Origin: a beta proteobacterium MWH-UniP1
GTDB taxonomy: Bacteria; Pseudomonadota; Gammaproteobacteria; Burkholderiales; Burkholderiaceae_A
DNA: 64,000 nucleotides
NCBI GenBank assembly: GCA_036362785.1
Contig: CP143625.1
Span: forward strand, 1,985,114 to 2,049,113
Direction: 5' to 3'
The notes under the pieces are model-generated. The model saw only the letters and a list, made by a program, of their open reading frames with translations. It searched no databases and had not been told where the DNA came from. A program made the translations under genes and the position numbers. Within the stretch, counting starts at the first letter, position 1; every line of letters begins with the position of its first letter. This document shows, one piece after another, positions 45,303 through 56,304 of the stretch.

Positions 45303-45836
45303 CTAGTTCATCAGGGCAGTGGCCATGCGGGACAGTTTGCCGCGCACGGATGCATCAAAAACTTCATCGCCAATGGCAACGGACACGCCACCAATCAGCG
45401 CTGGATCAACAGTTACAGCGACCTTTACTTTTTTGCCATGCTTGGCTTCTAACAACTTGGTGATGTCTGCCACCTGGGCATCGGTCATTGGAAAGGCCGA
45501 TGTCACATCTGCCGCAATCACACTCTCGGCGTCGTTGCGCAACGATTCAAACATCCGGCTGATTTCAGGCAAGACCTGCAGGCGGTCGTTATCGGCCAGC
45601 ACCGACAGCATCTGCCGCTCGCTTTTCGATAGCGACGGTACCGCTGCAGCAATGACCTCGACCAGCTTTGCCGTTGGCAATGCAGGGTTGCCGATGAGCT
45701 CGACCAATTCCGGTGCGCTCACCGCCTGTGCCAAAGCCGCCAGAGACTCCGACCAGTGGGCCAAGGCCTTTTCAGACTGTGCCAGCCCAAACGCAGCTTC
45801 TGCATATGGCCGGGCGATCGTGCGCAATTCCGCCAT
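45303..45836 (-). CDS. atpH: ATP synthase F1 delta subunit
   Basis: A 177-residue OSCP/delta protein that joins F1 to the b-subunit stator. A six-helix N-terminal domain begins with A-R-P-Y-A-E-A-A-F, and the C-terminal domain contains the family signature around V-D-P-A-L-I-G-G-V. It is 3 bp from atpF. Confidence 0.94.
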   Translation of the reverse strand: MAELRTIARPYAEAAFGLAQSEKALAHWSESLAALAQAVSAPELVELIGNPALPTAKLVEVIAAAVPSLSKSERQMLSVLADNDRLQVLPEISRMFESLRNDAESVIAADVTSAFPMTDAQVADITKLLEAKHGKKVKVAVTVDPALIGGVSVAIGDEVFDASVRGKLSRMATALMN

Positions 45837-45839
45837 GAC

Positions 45840-46310
45840 TTAGAGCTCTTTCTTCAGGTTGGCCAGCAAATCAGCATGGACTTGCGGGTTGATTTCCCGA
45901 GACAGAATCTGCTGGGCACCTTTCACGGCAAGTGCTGCAACCTGATCCCGCAATTCGTCGCGGGCACGTTGCATGGCGGCACCAGCTTCGGCCTCAGCAG
46001 CCTCGCGGGCCTGGGCCACCAAGCGGGCAGCCTCAGCACGGGCCTGTTCAATCAGAGCAGCCGCCTGCTTTTCAGCAGAACCCCGAACATCAGAGGCAAG
46101 ATTCTTGGCCTTGGACAGTTCATCTTGGACACGACGCTCAACAGCCACCAGGTCGGTCTTTGCCTTGTCTGCGGCAGCCAAGCCGTCAGCGATTTTCTTA
46201 GCCCGCTCGTCAAGCGCCTTCATCACGGGTGGCCACACAAACTTCATGGTGAACCAGCCCAAAATAAAGAACACCACCAGCTGGGCGATGAGTGTTGCAT
46301 TCAGATTCAC
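45840..46310 (-). CDS. atpF: ATP synthase Fo subunit b
   Basis: A 156-residue stator protein with one N-terminal transmembrane helix ([13 protein letters not shown]) and then a long right-handed coiled coil rich in Ala, Glu, Arg and Lys. It starts M-N-L-N-A-T-L, as in relatives. It dimerises along the peripheral stalk. Confidence 0.95.
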   Translation of the reverse strand: MNLNATLIAQLVVFFILGWFTMKFVWPPVMKALDERAKKIADGLAAADKAKTDLVAVERRVQDELSKAKNLASDVRGSAEKQAAALIEQARAEAARLVAQAREAAEAEAGAAMQRARDELRDQVAALAVKGAQQILSREINPQVHADLLANLKKEL

Positions 46311-46400
46311 GTTGGAACCCTTTTTCTATGTTGGTCAAACGACCGGCGACGGTTTAATGCCGCCGGAACAAAACACGAATCGTTCGATCTGCCTTCGCGC

Positions 46401-46652
<252 letters not shown>

Positions 46653-46705
46653 TCAATGGGATAAATAAAAAACAAACTTCAAAAAAACCAGGCTCTGATT
46701 AAGTG

Positions 46706-47536
46706 TCAGTGCCCCTCATGAGCCTGGCCGATATACACCAAGGTCAACATCATGAAGATGAAGCCTTGCAGTAAAACGATCAGGATGTGGAAGATCGCCC
46801 AGATCGAACCGGCAAGCACGTGTCCAACAAAGCCAAACAACGTTGCTGTACCGCCCAACAAGGCAATCAAACAAAACACCAACTCACCGGCATACATGTT
46901 TCCAAACAGTCGCATGCCGAGCGAAACAGTCTTCGCAACAAATTCAATGATGTTGATCGCCAGGTTCGGGATCCAGAGTGCGGGGTGCGCGCCAAAGGGG
47001 GCACAGAAAAGCTCATGCACAAAGCCGCCAACACCTTTGATCTTGAAGTTGTAATAGAGCATGAGCGCCAACACGCCAAGGGACATCCCCATGGCGCCGT
47101 TTAAGTCGGCGGTTGGAACAATTCGGTGGTAGTGAATCACGCTATCAAGGCCAGTGAGCGCGAAGATAAAGTGGGGAAGGTCGACCGGTAATAAGTCCAG
47201 GGTGTTCATGAAAATCACCCACAGGAACACGGTCAGCGCGAGCGGCGCAATAAATTGACGGTTGCCATGCACGATGGATTTGGACTGCTCTTCCACCATT
47301 TCAACCACGATCTCTACTGCGGCCTGCAGTCGGCCGGGCACGCCCGAGGTGGCCTTTTTGGCCACCGACCACAAAATGAAAATCAGAAGCAGGCCCATCG
47401 ACAAAGACCAGAACATGGTGTCGATGTTCAAGATTGAAAAATCAATGATGTCTTTCTGGGGCTTTCCAGTGGTCGTCAGATGCCCCAGGTGGTGAATGAT
47501 GTATTCCGCAGAGGTGGGGGCAGTGTTTGAAGCCAT
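46706..47536 (-). CDS. atpB: ATP synthase Fo subunit a
   Basis: A 276-residue membrane protein with five to six helices that forms the proton half-channels. Typical segments are [30 protein letters not shown] (essential Arg in L-G-M-R-L-F-G-N) and a C-terminal [13 protein letters not shown]. Standard place between atpI and atpE. Confidence 0.96.
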   Translation of the reverse strand: MASNTAPTSAEYIIHHLGHLTTTGKPQKDIIDFSILNIDTMFWSLSMGLLLIFILWSVAKKATSGVPGRLQAAVEIVVEMVEEQSKSIVHGNRQFIAPLALTVFLWVIFMNTLDLLPVDLPHFIFALTGLDSVIHYHRIVPTADLNGAMGMSLGVLALMLYYNFKIKGVGGFVHELFCAPFGAHPALWIPNLAINIIEFVAKTVSLGMRLFGNMYAGELVFCLIALLGGTATLFGFVGHVLAGSIWAIFHILIVLLQGFIFMMLTLVYIGQAHEGH

Positions 47537-47602
47537 GTCTTGTTTGCTCGCAGTTAGAACTTTTTATTTTTTCTAAATTTTTACTTACTTAACAACATCA
47601 CT

Positions 47603-48013
47603 CTAAATGTTCGGCACGCGGCGGCGATCCAGTTGGCCCTGAACCCAGGGAGTGATCCAGACAATTTTTAGAGCAAGGATCACACCAACGATCAACGCGC
47701 CCCACGACAGATCAGAAATCCACCGGTAGGCCGACCACAACATCAACACCGACAAACCAATCTTTACAAACTCGCCAATCAGCAGCACCACGGGCGCAAA
47801 ACGGGGCTGGCTCGTGGAAAGTCGAAGAGCCAACAAAGCATTTGGAACTGCTATGGAACCCCCCCCTGCAACCAGCGACACTGCATGCGCCGTGCCCCAG
47901 CCGAGCCACGTTGCCATTCCCGCCAACAGCGTTATCGCAACCTGAAGAAAAACAGCGATCCACACCTTTTTTATCGTTCCTTTTGTGGGTGGATTCGCCC
48001 GTTGCAGACGCAC
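47603..48013 (-). CDS. atpI: ATP synthase protein I
   Basis: A 136-residue protein with four hydrophobic segments and a short basic N-terminus. AtpI helps c-ring assembly and is not essential. Sequence conservation in the family is low (A-V-S-L-x-x-G-G-x-x-A-x-P-N-x-x-x-A pattern present). It is the first gene of the atp operon, 67 bp after the parB stop. Confidence 0.85.
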   Translation of the reverse strand: MRLQRANPPTKGTIKKVWIAVFLQVAITLLAGMATWLGWGTAHAVSLVAGGGSIAVPNALLALRLSTSQPRFAPVVLLIGEFVKIGLSVLMLWSAYRWISDLSWGALIVGVILALKIVWITPWVQGQLDRRRVPNI

Positions 48014-48080
48014 CTAGCGAAAACCCTGAAATGATATCGTCCGAATGGACGATGCGTCAATTCAGAAAACCGGCAAGACA

Positions 48081-48992
48081 TCAGCGATCAGGCAGTCCCT
48101 GTGGCACCAGGCGGCCAATCACACCATCCAATTCATCAAGGCTTGAAAACCGGATCACCAACTCGCCTTTACTGCCCCGCCCTTGCTTTAGCACCACCGG
48201 CAAGCCGATCGCATCAGACAATTGCTCTTCTACCCGATCCCAATCCCGCTGGTGACTGGCGGCTGCTTTTTTCGCGCCGGCCTTTGGCTTAATTGAGGCC
48301 ACCGTTGCGCCCGCGATTACCTTGGCCACAGCGCGCTCGGTATCACGAACCGAGAGCTGATCGTGGACGATCCGCTCTGCCAAAGCACGCTGCTGCGCCG
48401 GCGGCAAAGACAACATGGCCCGCGCATGGCCCGCATCAATTTTCTGATCGCGCAACATGTCCTGGACTGCAGCCGGTAGCTGCAACAGCCGCAACAAATT
48501 CGAAGTCGCACTTCTTGAGCGGCCAACCGCCTGGGCTGCTTGCTCGTGGGTCAGACCAAATTCACGAATCAACCGGTCAATGCCCTGCGCCTCTTCCAAA
48601 GCCGATAAGTCTTCCCGCTGCAGGTTTTCAATCAGGGCCATGGCCAAGGCGGCCTGGTCATCCACATCCCGAACAATGACAGGCACTTCTTTTAGGCCCG
48701 CCATCTGAGCCGCACGGAACCGGCGCTCGCCCGCAATAATTTCAAAGGCCGGCCCCGAAGCCCGCGAGATCGAACGGACCAGCAGTGGCTGCATGATGCC
48801 CTGCGACCGAATCGATTCGGCCAACTCCTCAAGGCTGGCCTGGTCCATACCCTGACGGGGTTGATACTTGCCCGCTTGTAGCTGGGAGATGGATAGCGTC
48901 TTTTGATTCGATCCCGACTCAATCGCTGGGGATACACCTCCCAATAATGCGTCTAGGCCCCGGCCGAGCCCTTTTTTCTTCACTGTGTTCAT
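48081..48992 (-). CDS. parB: chromosome-partitioning protein ParB
   Basis: A 303-residue CTP-dependent clamp that loads at parS. The N-terminus K-K-G-L-G-R-G-L-D-A-L-L binds ParA; the CTPase region has G-E-R-R-F-R-A-A; the helix-turn-helix is L-T-H-E-Q-A-A-Q-A-V-G-R-S-R-S-A-T-S-N; a C-terminal dimerisation domain follows. It overlaps parA by 4 bp. A perfect parS lies at 52411-52426. Confidence 0.96.
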   Translation of the reverse strand: MNTVKKKGLGRGLDALLGGVSPAIESGSNQKTLSISQLQAGKYQPRQGMDQASLEELAESIRSQGIMQPLLVRSISRASGPAFEIIAGERRFRAAQMAGLKEVPVIVRDVDDQAALAMALIENLQREDLSALEEAQGIDRLIREFGLTHEQAAQAVGRSRSATSNLLRLLQLPAAVQDMLRDQKIDAGHARAMLSLPPAQQRALAERIVHDQLSVRDTERAVAKVIAGATVASIKPKAGAKKAAASHQRDWDRVEEQLSDAIGLPVVLKQGRGSKGELVIRFSSLDELDGVIGRLVPQGLPDR

Positions 48993-49777
48993 CTGGTCTC
49001 CGACACTTGGGACGCAAGCCTGCCAATGAGCTCTGCGCCAAAATCAATATAGGCCCGGGAACCCCGTGAGCCGGGGTCATAGACGATCCCTGGCTGTCCA
49101 TAGCTGGGTGCCTCGGCAAGCCGCACGTTACGCGGAATAATGGATTCAAATACCTTGTCCCCGAAGTGGGTGACAAGCTGCTCAGAGACTTGCTGCGACA
49201 GGGTCATGCGCGGATCGAACATGACCCGCAGCAGGCCAATAATTTTGAGCTTGGGGTTTAAATTGGCGTGCACACGCTTGATCGAATTCACCAGGTCCGA
49301 CAGACCCTCGAGCGCAAAGTATTCACACTGCATGGGAATAATCACGCCATGCGCGGAACACAAGCCATTAAGTGTCAACAGCGACAATGATGGTGGGCAA
49401 TCCAGGAAAACGAAGTCGTATCGCTCCGATACCTCGGCCAAGGCGTTGGCCAGGCGATGCTCGCGATCTTTCATGTCGACCAACTCGATTTCAGCGCCAG
49501 CCAGGTCGCGATTGGCCGCTAACACGTCGTAACCGCCCGGGTCCGAATGAATAGTCGCTTCAGCAACAGGCATTTCACCCAAAAGCACCTGATAGACAGA
49601 CTGCTCAAGCTCATGCTTGTTGATCCCGCTGCCCATCGTGGCGTTGCCCTGGGGGTCTAAGTCCACCAATAGAACCCGCTGGCCTAGCCGTGCCAGGGCT
49701 GCTGAGACATTCACCGACGTTGTGGTTTTACCAACGCCGCCCTTTTGATTGGCCACGGCAAAGATCTGCGCACTCAT
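48989..49777 (-). CDS. parA: chromosome-partitioning ATPase ParA
   Basis: A 262-residue deviant-Walker ATPase that forms nucleoid gradients to pull ParB-parS. It begins A-V-A-N-Q-K-G-G-V-G-K-T-T-T, and contains D-L-D-P-Q-G-N-A-T (Walker A') and V-F-L-D-C-P-P-S-L. The ATG at 49777 overlaps the rsmG stop; an earlier in-frame start (49795) is less likely. Confidence 0.96.
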   Translation of the reverse strand: MSAQIFAVANQKGGVGKTTTSVNVSAALARLGQRVLLVDLDPQGNATMGSGINKHELEQSVYQVLLGEMPVAEATIHSDPGGYDVLAANRDLAGAEIELVDMKDREHRLANALAEVSERYDFVFLDCPPSLSLLTLNGLCSAHGVIIPMQCEYFALEGLSDLVNSIKRVHANLNPKLKIIGLLRVMFDPRMTLSQQVSEQLVTHFGDKVFESIIPRNVRLAEAPSYGQPGIVYDPGSRGSRAYIDFGAELIGRLASQVSETR

Positions 49778-50502
49778 GCGGCACCCTTTGCCCAAATCAA
49801 ATGCCGGTCTGCATCCAGCCCCGGTACCGTGATCGGAATAATCTGGTCGACCACAAACCCCCCGTTTTTATTGTTTATTTTAATAAGTTTTCGCTCACTA
49901 ACTTCTGCTTTCAGCCTGCCTGTCATGGCCGCCCACTGGGTCGATGGCCCGGCAATTGACTGCGTTACCGTTAAAAAATCCGGTAGTGCTGCAAACGCAC
50001 GTGACGTAATCAGATCATAACGGGGTTCTGCATGATGGGCCCGCACATCCTGGGCCACCACGCGAACGCGGGGGGAGAGCCCCAGCCGGCCTGCAACATG
50101 GCGCAAAAAAGCCGCCTTTTTCTGCTGCCGCTCAATGAGATCAAACCTGGATTTCGGCATGACAATGGCCCAGACCACCCCCGGCACGCCCATGCCAGAG
50201 CCCACATCGGCCACCCTGATTTCCGGGTCTTGGCCGAATTTTTTGATGATTTCAGGCCAGACACTTAAGCCATCAATCAAATGGCGCCGAATCTGCTGAT
50301 CAACTTCTTCAATGGCAGTCAGGCTGTGCACCCGATTCCAGTGATTCAAAAGCAGCAAATAGTTCGCTAAATCCTGGCACTGGGCTTCGGTCAACGCGAA
50401 TTCCGGCGACGGGGGCTGCCAGGCCCCATGGATTTTGGCGGCTAGGTCTTGCGTCGACAGTTCCACACTCGGCAAATCAAGCCGCCCTTTCTTGGCCCTC
50501 AA
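49774..50502 (-). CDS. rsmG: 16S rRNA (guanine527-N7)-methyltransferase
   Basis: RsmG (GidB) methylates G527 of 16S rRNA. The SAM-binding motif is [19 protein letters not shown] and S-R-A-F-A are family marks. The 5' end overlaps mnmG: the TTG at 50502 gives 242 residues, but a GTG at 50466 (230 residues) is equally plausible, as conserved sequence starts about 35 residues in. Confidence 0.93.
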   Translation of the reverse strand: MRAKKGRLDLPSVELSTQDLAAKIHGAWQPPSPEFALTEAQCQDLANYLLLLNHWNRVHSLTAIEEVDQQIRRHLIDGLSVWPEIIKKFGQDPEIRVADVGSGMGVPGVVWAIVMPKSRFDLIERQQKKAAFLRHVAGRLGLSPRVRVVAQDVRAHHAEPRYDLITSRAFAALPDFLTVTQSIAGPSTQWAAMTGRLKAEVSERKLIKINNKNGGFVVDQIIPITVPGLDADRHLIWAKGAA

Positions 50503-52408
50503 GGCCCTTACCGGCCCGAAGGCGTTTCAAATGAATCCATAACAGAGAAATTGCGGCAGGCGTCACCCCAGAAATACGGCTGGCCTGCCCCAGAGTCTTG
50601 GGCATCACGGCCTGAAGTTTTTGTCGGACTTCAATCGACAGGCCACGGACCTGGGCGTAATCAATATCTGCAGGTAGCTCAGCCTTTTCCTGGTTGGCAT
50701 GCCGGGCGACTTCGTCCCGCTGGCGGGAGATGTAGCCTGCATATTTGGCCTGGATTTCCACCTGTTCTTGGACCTGTGGCGATAAAGGCTTTTCGGCGGC
50801 AAGCGAGTGCTGGCCCTCTCGGTCGACCAGAGAAATAAGGCCCGAGTAGTTGACCTGGGGCCGCTTTAACAAGTCGAGCGCCGGGGTCTCATGATCCAAG
50901 GGGCCCGCGATAACTCGATTGATCTCAGACTCTGGAAAGCGCTTCGGGCCAACCAGCGCCGCCGCAAGCCGGCTGGTCTCCCGCTCAATCGCCTCGCGTT
51001 TTTCGCAAAACGCCTGCCAACGGGTATCGTCCACCAGCCCCAGTCTTCGACCGGCCTCTGTCAACCGAAGGTCGGCATTGTCTTCACGCAGACTAAGGCG
51101 ATACTCTGCGCGGCTTGTAAACATGCGGTAGGGCTCGGTCACCCCCCGGGTGACCAGGTCGTCGGCCAGTACGCCAAGATAGGCCTCGTCACGGGCAGGC
51201 ACCCAAGGTTCTTTCCCCTGAACCTGCAAAGCAGCGTTCGCCCCGGCCAACAAGCCCTGAGCAGCCGCTTCTTCATAGCCCGTGGTGCCATTGATCTGGC
51301 CGGCAAAGAATAGACCAGCAATCGCCTTGGTCTCAAACCAGGGCGTCAAACCACGCGGATCGTAGTAGTCGTACTCGATCGCGTAGCCAGGGCGCAGAAT
51401 ATGGGCGTTCTCCAAGCCCCGCATGGAATGGACCAGGGCCAGCTGAATATCAAACGGCAGGCTTGTCGAAATACCGTTCGGATAGACCTCGTGGGTCGTT
51501 AAGCCCTCTGGCTCTAGATAAATCTGGTGGGCATCCTTATCGGCAAAGCGATGGACCTTGTCTTCAATCGACGGACAGTAACGGGGCCCAACGCCCTCGA
51601 TCACCCCAGTAAACATGGGCGAGCGATCCAACCCACCACGAATAATCTCATGGGTCTTGGCATTGGTATGGGTCACCCAGCAAGGAATCTGTTGGGGGTG
51701 CATGGCCGCATCCCCAATAAAGGAAAAAACCGGTACCGGATCAAGATCACCAGGTTGTTCAGCCAGAACCGAATAATCGATGGTCCGGCCATCGATTCGG
51801 GGTGGGGTACCAGTTTTAAGCCGGCCCTGGGGCAGCTTTAACTCTTTTAGTCGAGCCGAGAGCCGGATTGATGGCGGATCCCCCGCCCTGCCCCCCGGAT
51901 GGTTGTCCAGACCAATGTGAATCTTGCCGTCCAGAAAGGTGCCTGCCGTGAGCACCACGGTTTTGCCATGAAATACCAGGCCAGTGTTGGTCTGAACCCC
52001 GGTCACCCGGTCGCCCGACACCAACAAATCGTCCACGGCCTGCTGAAAAAGCCACAGATTTGGCTGGTTCTCCAGTCGAGTTCGAATCGCCTTGCGATAT
52101 AAGACCCGATCTGCCTGGGCCCGGGTCGCACGGACCGCCGGGCCCTTGGAGCTATTCAGAATCCGAAATTGAATGCCCGCCTCGTCTGTTGCCAGGGCCA
52201 TGGCTCCGCCCAGAGCGTCAATCTCTTTGACCAAGTGACCTTTTCCAATGCCCCCGATCGAGGGGTTACACGACATCTGGCCAAGGGTTTCCAAGCTATG
52301 AGTCAGCAAAAGCGTCTGGCAGCCCATTCGGGCCGAAGCTAAAGCTGCCTCGGTCCCTGCGTGGCCGCCACCAACAACGATGACATCAAAGGCCTTGGGA
52401 TAGATCAT
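50477..52408 (-). CDS. mnmG: tRNA uridine 5-carboxymethylaminomethyl modification enzyme MnmG
   Basis: A 643-residue FAD enzyme that works with MnmE to put the cmnm5 group on wobble uridine. The N-terminal dinucleotide motif is [11 protein letters not shown]; other signatures are [24 protein letters not shown] and [12 protein letters not shown]. MnmE is encoded about 8 kb away in the same window. Confidence 0.97.
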   Translation of the reverse strand: MIYPKAFDVIVVGGGHAGTEAALASARMGCQTLLLTHSLETLGQMSCNPSIGGIGKGHLVKEIDALGGAMALATDEAGIQFRILNSSKGPAVRATRAQADRVLYRKAIRTRLENQPNLWLFQQAVDDLLVSGDRVTGVQTNTGLVFHGKTVVLTAGTFLDGKIHIGLDNHPGGRAGDPPSIRLSARLKELKLPQGRLKTGTPPRIDGRTIDYSVLAEQPGDLDPVPVFSFIGDAAMHPQQIPCWVTHTNAKTHEIIRGGLDRSPMFTGVIEGVGPRYCPSIEDKVHRFADKDAHQIYLEPEGLTTHEVYPNGISTSLPFDIQLALVHSMRGLENAHILRPGYAIEYDYYDPRGLTPWFETKAIAGLFFAGQINGTTGYEEAAAQGLLAGANAALQVQGKEPWVPARDEAYLGVLADDLVTRGVTEPYRMFTSRAEYRLSLREDNADLRLTEAGRRLGLVDDTRWQAFCEKREAIERETSRLAAALVGPKRFPESEINRVIAGPLDHETPALDLLKRPQVNYSGLISLVDREGQHSLAAEKPLSPQVQEQVEIQAKYAGYISRQRDEVARHANQEKAELPADIDYAQVRGLSIEVRQKLQAVMPKTLGQASRISGVTPAAISLLWIHLKRLRAGKGLEGQERAA

Positions 52409-52410
52409 TT

Positions 52411-52426
52411 TGTTTCACGTGAAACA
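52411..52426. promoter_or_regulatory. parS: parS centromere site
   Basis: TGTTTCACGTGAAACA is the exact 16-bp parS consensus, a perfect palindrome. It fills most of the 19-bp gap between the gabD stop and the mnmG start and lies about 3.4 kb from parB. ParB should load here and spread toward the origin. Confidence 0.93.
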
Positions 52427-52427
52427 A

Positions 52428-53888
52428 TCAGAGGCCTGCCAGGGTGACAAACTTGATTTCCAAGTAGTCCTCAATGCCGTACTTAGAGCCCTCGCGACCC
52501 AGGCCAGACTGCTTCACACCGCCAAAGGGTGCTACCTCATTGGAAAACGCCCCAGTATTCACTGCAACCATGCCGGCCTCCAGGGCCTCGGCAACGCGGA
52601 AAATTCGGCCAACATCTCGGGAATAAAAATAGGCGGCGAGGCCAAAATCTGTGTCGTTGGCCATGGCAATCACGTCTTCCTCAGTTTTGAAACGGAACAG
52701 GGGCGCCACAGGACCAAAGGTCTCTTCACGGGAGATCAGCATGCCTGGGGTCACTTCCGTCATCACCGTTGGCTCGTAGAACAGGCCCCCAAGGGCGTGG
52801 GCCTTGCCGCCCACTACTACCTTTGCGCCCCCCTTTACCGCATCGTCCACATGAGACTGAACCTTGGCCAGAGCCGCAGGCTCAATCAGCGGCCCGATCT
52901 GAACCCCCGACTGAGTACCCGGGCCAACCCGCAGCAGGGCCACTTTTTCCGCCAATTTCTTCGCAAACTGATCGTAGACCCCATCTTGCACATAGATCCG
53001 ATTGGCACAGACGCAAGTCTGGCCGGCGTTGCGATATTTCGAAACCATGGCGCCTTCGACCGCCTCATCCACATCCGCATCGTCAAAAACAATAAAGGGC
53101 GCATTGCCGCCAAGCTCAAGCGACAGCTTTTTCACCGTGTCCGCCGACTGGCGTAACAAAATCCGGCCAACTTCAGTCGACCCAGTAAACGAGACCTTCC
53201 GTACCCGCTTGTCTTCGCACAGCACCTTGCCAATCTCTGGGGCAGAGGCTGCGTCCCCCACCACCACGTTGAAAACCCCAGGAGAAATACCGGCCTGTTG
53301 GGCCAAATCGGCCAAAGCCAGGGCCGTTAATGGTGTGGCTTCAGCTGGCTTAACAACGACTGTACAGCCTGCTGCGATAGCTGGCGCACACTTACGTGTA
53401 ATCATGGCCAGAGGAAAATTCCAGGGCGTGATGGCCGCCGCCACACCAATGGGCTCCTTCATGACCAGAAGTTTGCGGCCAGGAACTGGTGACGGGATGA
53501 CATCGCCATAGACCCGCTTGGCTTCTTCCGCGAACCACTCAACAAAAGACGCACCGTAAATCACCTCGCCTTTTGCCTCGGCCAGGGGCTTGCCCTGCTC
53601 GGCCGTCATGAGTGCCGCTAAGGCATCTGAATTTTTCAAAATCAGATCGAACCAAGCCTTCAAACGCAGACTGCGCTCTTTGGCCGTCAAGGCCCGCCAT
53701 TTCGGCAGGGCCTGATAGGCAGCACTCACCGCCGCCAGTGCGTCGTCTCGGCCCATATCCGAAACCATTGCAATGGTCTCGCCAGTTGCCGGATTGGTGA
53801 CAGCAAAGGTGCGGCCAGACATCGCGTCTACCCACTGTCCGTTAATAAAGCCCTTGGTCTTTAATTCCACCTGATTTCCGATCGCCAC
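52428..53888 (-). CDS. gabD: NAD(P)-dependent succinate-semialdehyde dehydrogenase
   Basis: A 486-residue aldehyde dehydrogenase. Visible are P-W-N-F-P-L-A-M-I-T-R-K, F-T-G-S-T-E-V-G-R, L-E-L-G-G-N-A-P-F (Glu base) and the catalytic Cys in N-A-G-Q-T-C-V-C-A-N-R. The V-C-A-N-R-x-Y-V pattern and length match GabD, which oxidises succinate semialdehyde to succinate. No gabT is visible, and the next gene is another aldehyde dehydrogenase. Confidence 0.88.
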   Translation of the reverse strand: MAIGNQVELKTKGFINGQWVDAMSGRTFAVTNPATGETIAMVSDMGRDDALAAVSAAYQALPKWRALTAKERSLRLKAWFDLILKNSDALAALMTAEQGKPLAEAKGEVIYGASFVEWFAEEAKRVYGDVIPSPVPGRKLLVMKEPIGVAAAITPWNFPLAMITRKCAPAIAAGCTVVVKPAEATPLTALALADLAQQAGISPGVFNVVVGDAASAPEIGKVLCEDKRVRKVSFTGSTEVGRILLRQSADTVKKLSLELGGNAPFIVFDDADVDEAVEGAMVSKYRNAGQTCVCANRIYVQDGVYDQFAKKLAEKVALLRVGPGTQSGVQIGPLIEPAALAKVQSHVDDAVKGGAKVVVGGKAHALGGLFYEPTVMTEVTPGMLISREETFGPVAPLFRFKTEEDVIAMANDTDFGLAAYFYSRDVGRIFRVAEALEAGMVAVNTGAFSNEVAPFGGVKQSGLGREGSKYGIEDYLEIKFVTLAGL

Positions 53889-53915
53889 TAAAAAACGTAA
53901 AGGATTCTTATTCGA

Positions 53916-55436
53916 TTACTTCATGGTTGGCATGACAAATTCAGCGCCCGAGCGAATGCCCTGCGGCCAACGCTGTGTAATGGCCTTGTAGCGGGTATAA
54001 AAACGCACACCTTCGGGGCCATGGATGTGATGGTCACCAAACAGCGAGTCTTTCCAGCCGCCAAACGAATGAAAGGCCATCGGTACAGGAATCGGCACAT
54101 TGATGCCCACCATGCCCACCTGAATACGAGAAGCAAATTCGCGTGCGCTATCGCCGTCACGGGTAAACAAAGCAACCCCGTTGGCAAAGCTATGGCCATG
54201 AATTAACGACAAGGCCTCTTCAAAATCTTTCACACGCACCACGCTTAATACCGGACCAAAGATTTCTTCTTGATAAATCTTCATGCTGGGTTTGACGTTG
54301 TCAAACAAGCAGGGGCCAATGTAAAAGCCTTTTTCAAATCCAGCGACTTGCAGGCCACGGCCATCGACCACCAGCTTGGCCCCCTCGGCAACGCCCTGGC
54401 CGACATAACCGCGGACCTTTTCCAAATGCGCCGCAGTCACCAATGGGCCCATCTCGGCACCCTTGGCATCCCCCGGCGCAACACGAATGGCTTTCGCTTT
54501 CTCAGCAATCTTGGCCACCAATGCATCGGCCACATTACCAACGGCCACCGCAACCGAAATGGCCATGCAACGTTCACCGGCCGAGCCGTAGGCGGCACCG
54601 ATCAAGGCGTCAACGGCTTGATCCAGATCTGCATCGGGCATCACGACCAAATGATTCTTCGCGCCACCCAAAGCCTGAACCCGCTTGCCGTTTTTCGCGG
54701 CGGTCTCATGAATGTATTTCGCAATCGGAGTTGAACCCACAAAACTAATGGCGGCCACCTTGGGGTGAGACATCAGCGCATCAACGGCCTCTTTGTCCCC
54801 CTGAACCACGTTGAATACACCATCGGGCAGGCCACACTCTTTTAAGCCCTGGGCCATCATCAATGAGGCCGATGGATCACGCTCCGAAGGTTTCAACACA
54901 AACGTATTGCCGCAAGCAATGGCTACTGGATACATCCAGCAGGGCACCATCACCGGGAAGTTAAATGGCGTGATACCAACGCAAACGCCGATCGCTTGAC
55001 GCATGCTCCATGCATCAATGCCGCCACCCACCTGCTCGGTGTACTCGCCTTTTAAAAGATGTGGAATGCCACAGGCAAACTCCACCACTTCCAATCCGCG
55101 CTGGACTTCCCCTTTGGCATCGTCAAAGGTCTTGCCATGCTCTTTGGTAATCGCCATGGCAAGCGCATCCATATTGCGCTCCATCCAGTCTTTGAATGCA
55201 AACAACACGCGAGCCCGTTTAACGGCAGGTGTGGCCGACCAAGCAGGAAAGGCCTTGGCAGCAGCGTCAACAGCCTGCGCCACCTCTGCGGCGGTCGATA
55301 GCGACACCTGTCGGGCAATCTCGCCGGTTGCAGGGTTAAACACTGGTGCTGTTCGACTCGACTGGCTCGCCGCTGTCCTACCTTGAATCCAATTGCCCAC
55401 CAACGACTGGCCCAACTCAAACTGAGGTGCATTCAT
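53916..55436 (-). CDS. mmsA: methylmalonate-semialdehyde dehydrogenase (acylating)
   Basis: A 506-residue CoA-acylating aldehyde dehydrogenase. It has [19 protein letters not shown], the catalytic Cys in [10 protein letters not shown], and the C-terminal family segment [15 protein letters not shown]. MmsA converts (methyl)malonate semialdehyde to propionyl- or acetyl-CoA in valine, inositol and beta-alanine breakdown. The ATG at 55436 overlaps the transporter stop by one base (TGATG). Confidence 0.9.
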   Translation of the reverse strand: MNAPQFELGQSLVGNWIQGRTAASQSSRTAPVFNPATGEIARQVSLSTAAEVAQAVDAAAKAFPAWSATPAVKRARVLFAFKDWMERNMDALAMAITKEHGKTFDDAKGEVQRGLEVVEFACGIPHLLKGEYTEQVGGGIDAWSMRQAIGVCVGITPFNFPVMVPCWMYPVAIACGNTFVLKPSERDPSASLMMAQGLKECGLPDGVFNVVQGDKEAVDALMSHPKVAAISFVGSTPIAKYIHETAAKNGKRVQALGGAKNHLVVMPDADLDQAVDALIGAAYGSAGERCMAISVAVAVGNVADALVAKIAEKAKAIRVAPGDAKGAEMGPLVTAAHLEKVRGYVGQGVAEGAKLVVDGRGLQVAGFEKGFYIGPCLFDNVKPSMKIYQEEIFGPVLSVVRVKDFEEALSLIHGHSFANGVALFTRDGDSAREFASRIQVGMVGINVPIPVPMAFHSFGGWKDSLFGDHHIHGPEGVRFYTRYKAITQRWPQGIRSGAEFVMPTMK

Positions 55437-56245
55437 CACAACATCTCCAAAGTGGCATACCCCATCCGCAGAATAAGGACGACCAAAAGAATTAAGAAAA
55501 ATTTTCGAACAAATTGACTGCCTTTTTTTACTGCGAGATGGGCCCCAATCCAGGCCCCCGCAATATTACAAATGGCCATCACCACCGCAGCAACCAACAG
55601 GTATTGGCCGGCAGGCAGAAAAAACGCCAGCGCTGCAAAATTGGTCATGAGATTCACGACTTTGCTTGAGGCAGACGCGTGCAGGAAATCATACCCAAAG
55701 AAGCGCACAAACACGAAGATTAAAAACGCGCCGGTACCTGGCCCAAAAAATCCATCATAAAAACCCAGCGCCGCACCCATCAAAAAACCGAAGATCCGCT
55801 GTTGAGGAAGGCTTAAACGGGGCGCATGAACGCTGCCCATCTCTTTTTTCCGAAAAGTGACAATCGCCACCACAATCAGCAGCACCAGCACCAGTGGCTG
55901 GGCCAGCGCCCGGGGTAAAAGGCTCACCGCTGCTGCGCCCAGCCAGCCGAAAATTCCCGCCCCCACCAATGCGGGCAATACCGCATTCCATGGCAGCTGA
56001 ACGGCCTTCAGGTAACGGCTTGCCGCGAAAAACGTCCCGGCAATCGAGGAAATCTTGTTGGTGCCAAAGAGCGTGGCAGCTGAAGCGTTCGGCACAAAAG
56101 AGAACAGGGCTGGGACCGCCACCAGGCCACCCCCACCGACTACCGCATCGACAAATCCGGCCAACATCGCAAACATGGCCAGAAGCAACAACACGCCCAT
56201 CTCGGGCCCACCCGGCTGGCCCAAGCTCAGAATCTCAGAAATCAT
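55436..56245 (-). CDS. TSUP-family (TauE/SafE) anion exporter
   Basis: A 269-residue protein with about eight membrane helices. The first repeat has [18 protein letters not shown] and [10 protein letters not shown], the second [15 protein letters not shown]. This pseudo-symmetric pattern defines the TauE/SafE group, which exports small sulfonates, sulfite or related organic anions. It is coupled to mmsA and gabD, so an organic-acid substrate is possible. Confidence 0.88.
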   Translation of the reverse strand: MISEILSLGQPGGPEMGVLLLLAMFAMLAGFVDAVVGGGGLVAVPALFSFVPNASAATLFGTNKISSIAGTFFAASRYLKAVQLPWNAVLPALVGAGIFGWLGAAAVSLLPRALAQPLVLVLLIVVAIVTFRKKEMGSVHAPRLSLPQQRIFGFLMGAALGFYDGFFGPGTGAFLIFVFVRFFGYDFLHASASSKVVNLMTNFAALAFFLPAGQYLLVAAVVMAICNIAGAWIGAHLAVKKGSQFVRKFFLILLVVLILRMGYATLEML

Positions 56246-56304
56246 GAATCGTCCAAATAGAGTTGCCGCTCACAGCAACAACCCTGGTTTGTTAGCATCG
56301 CGGC

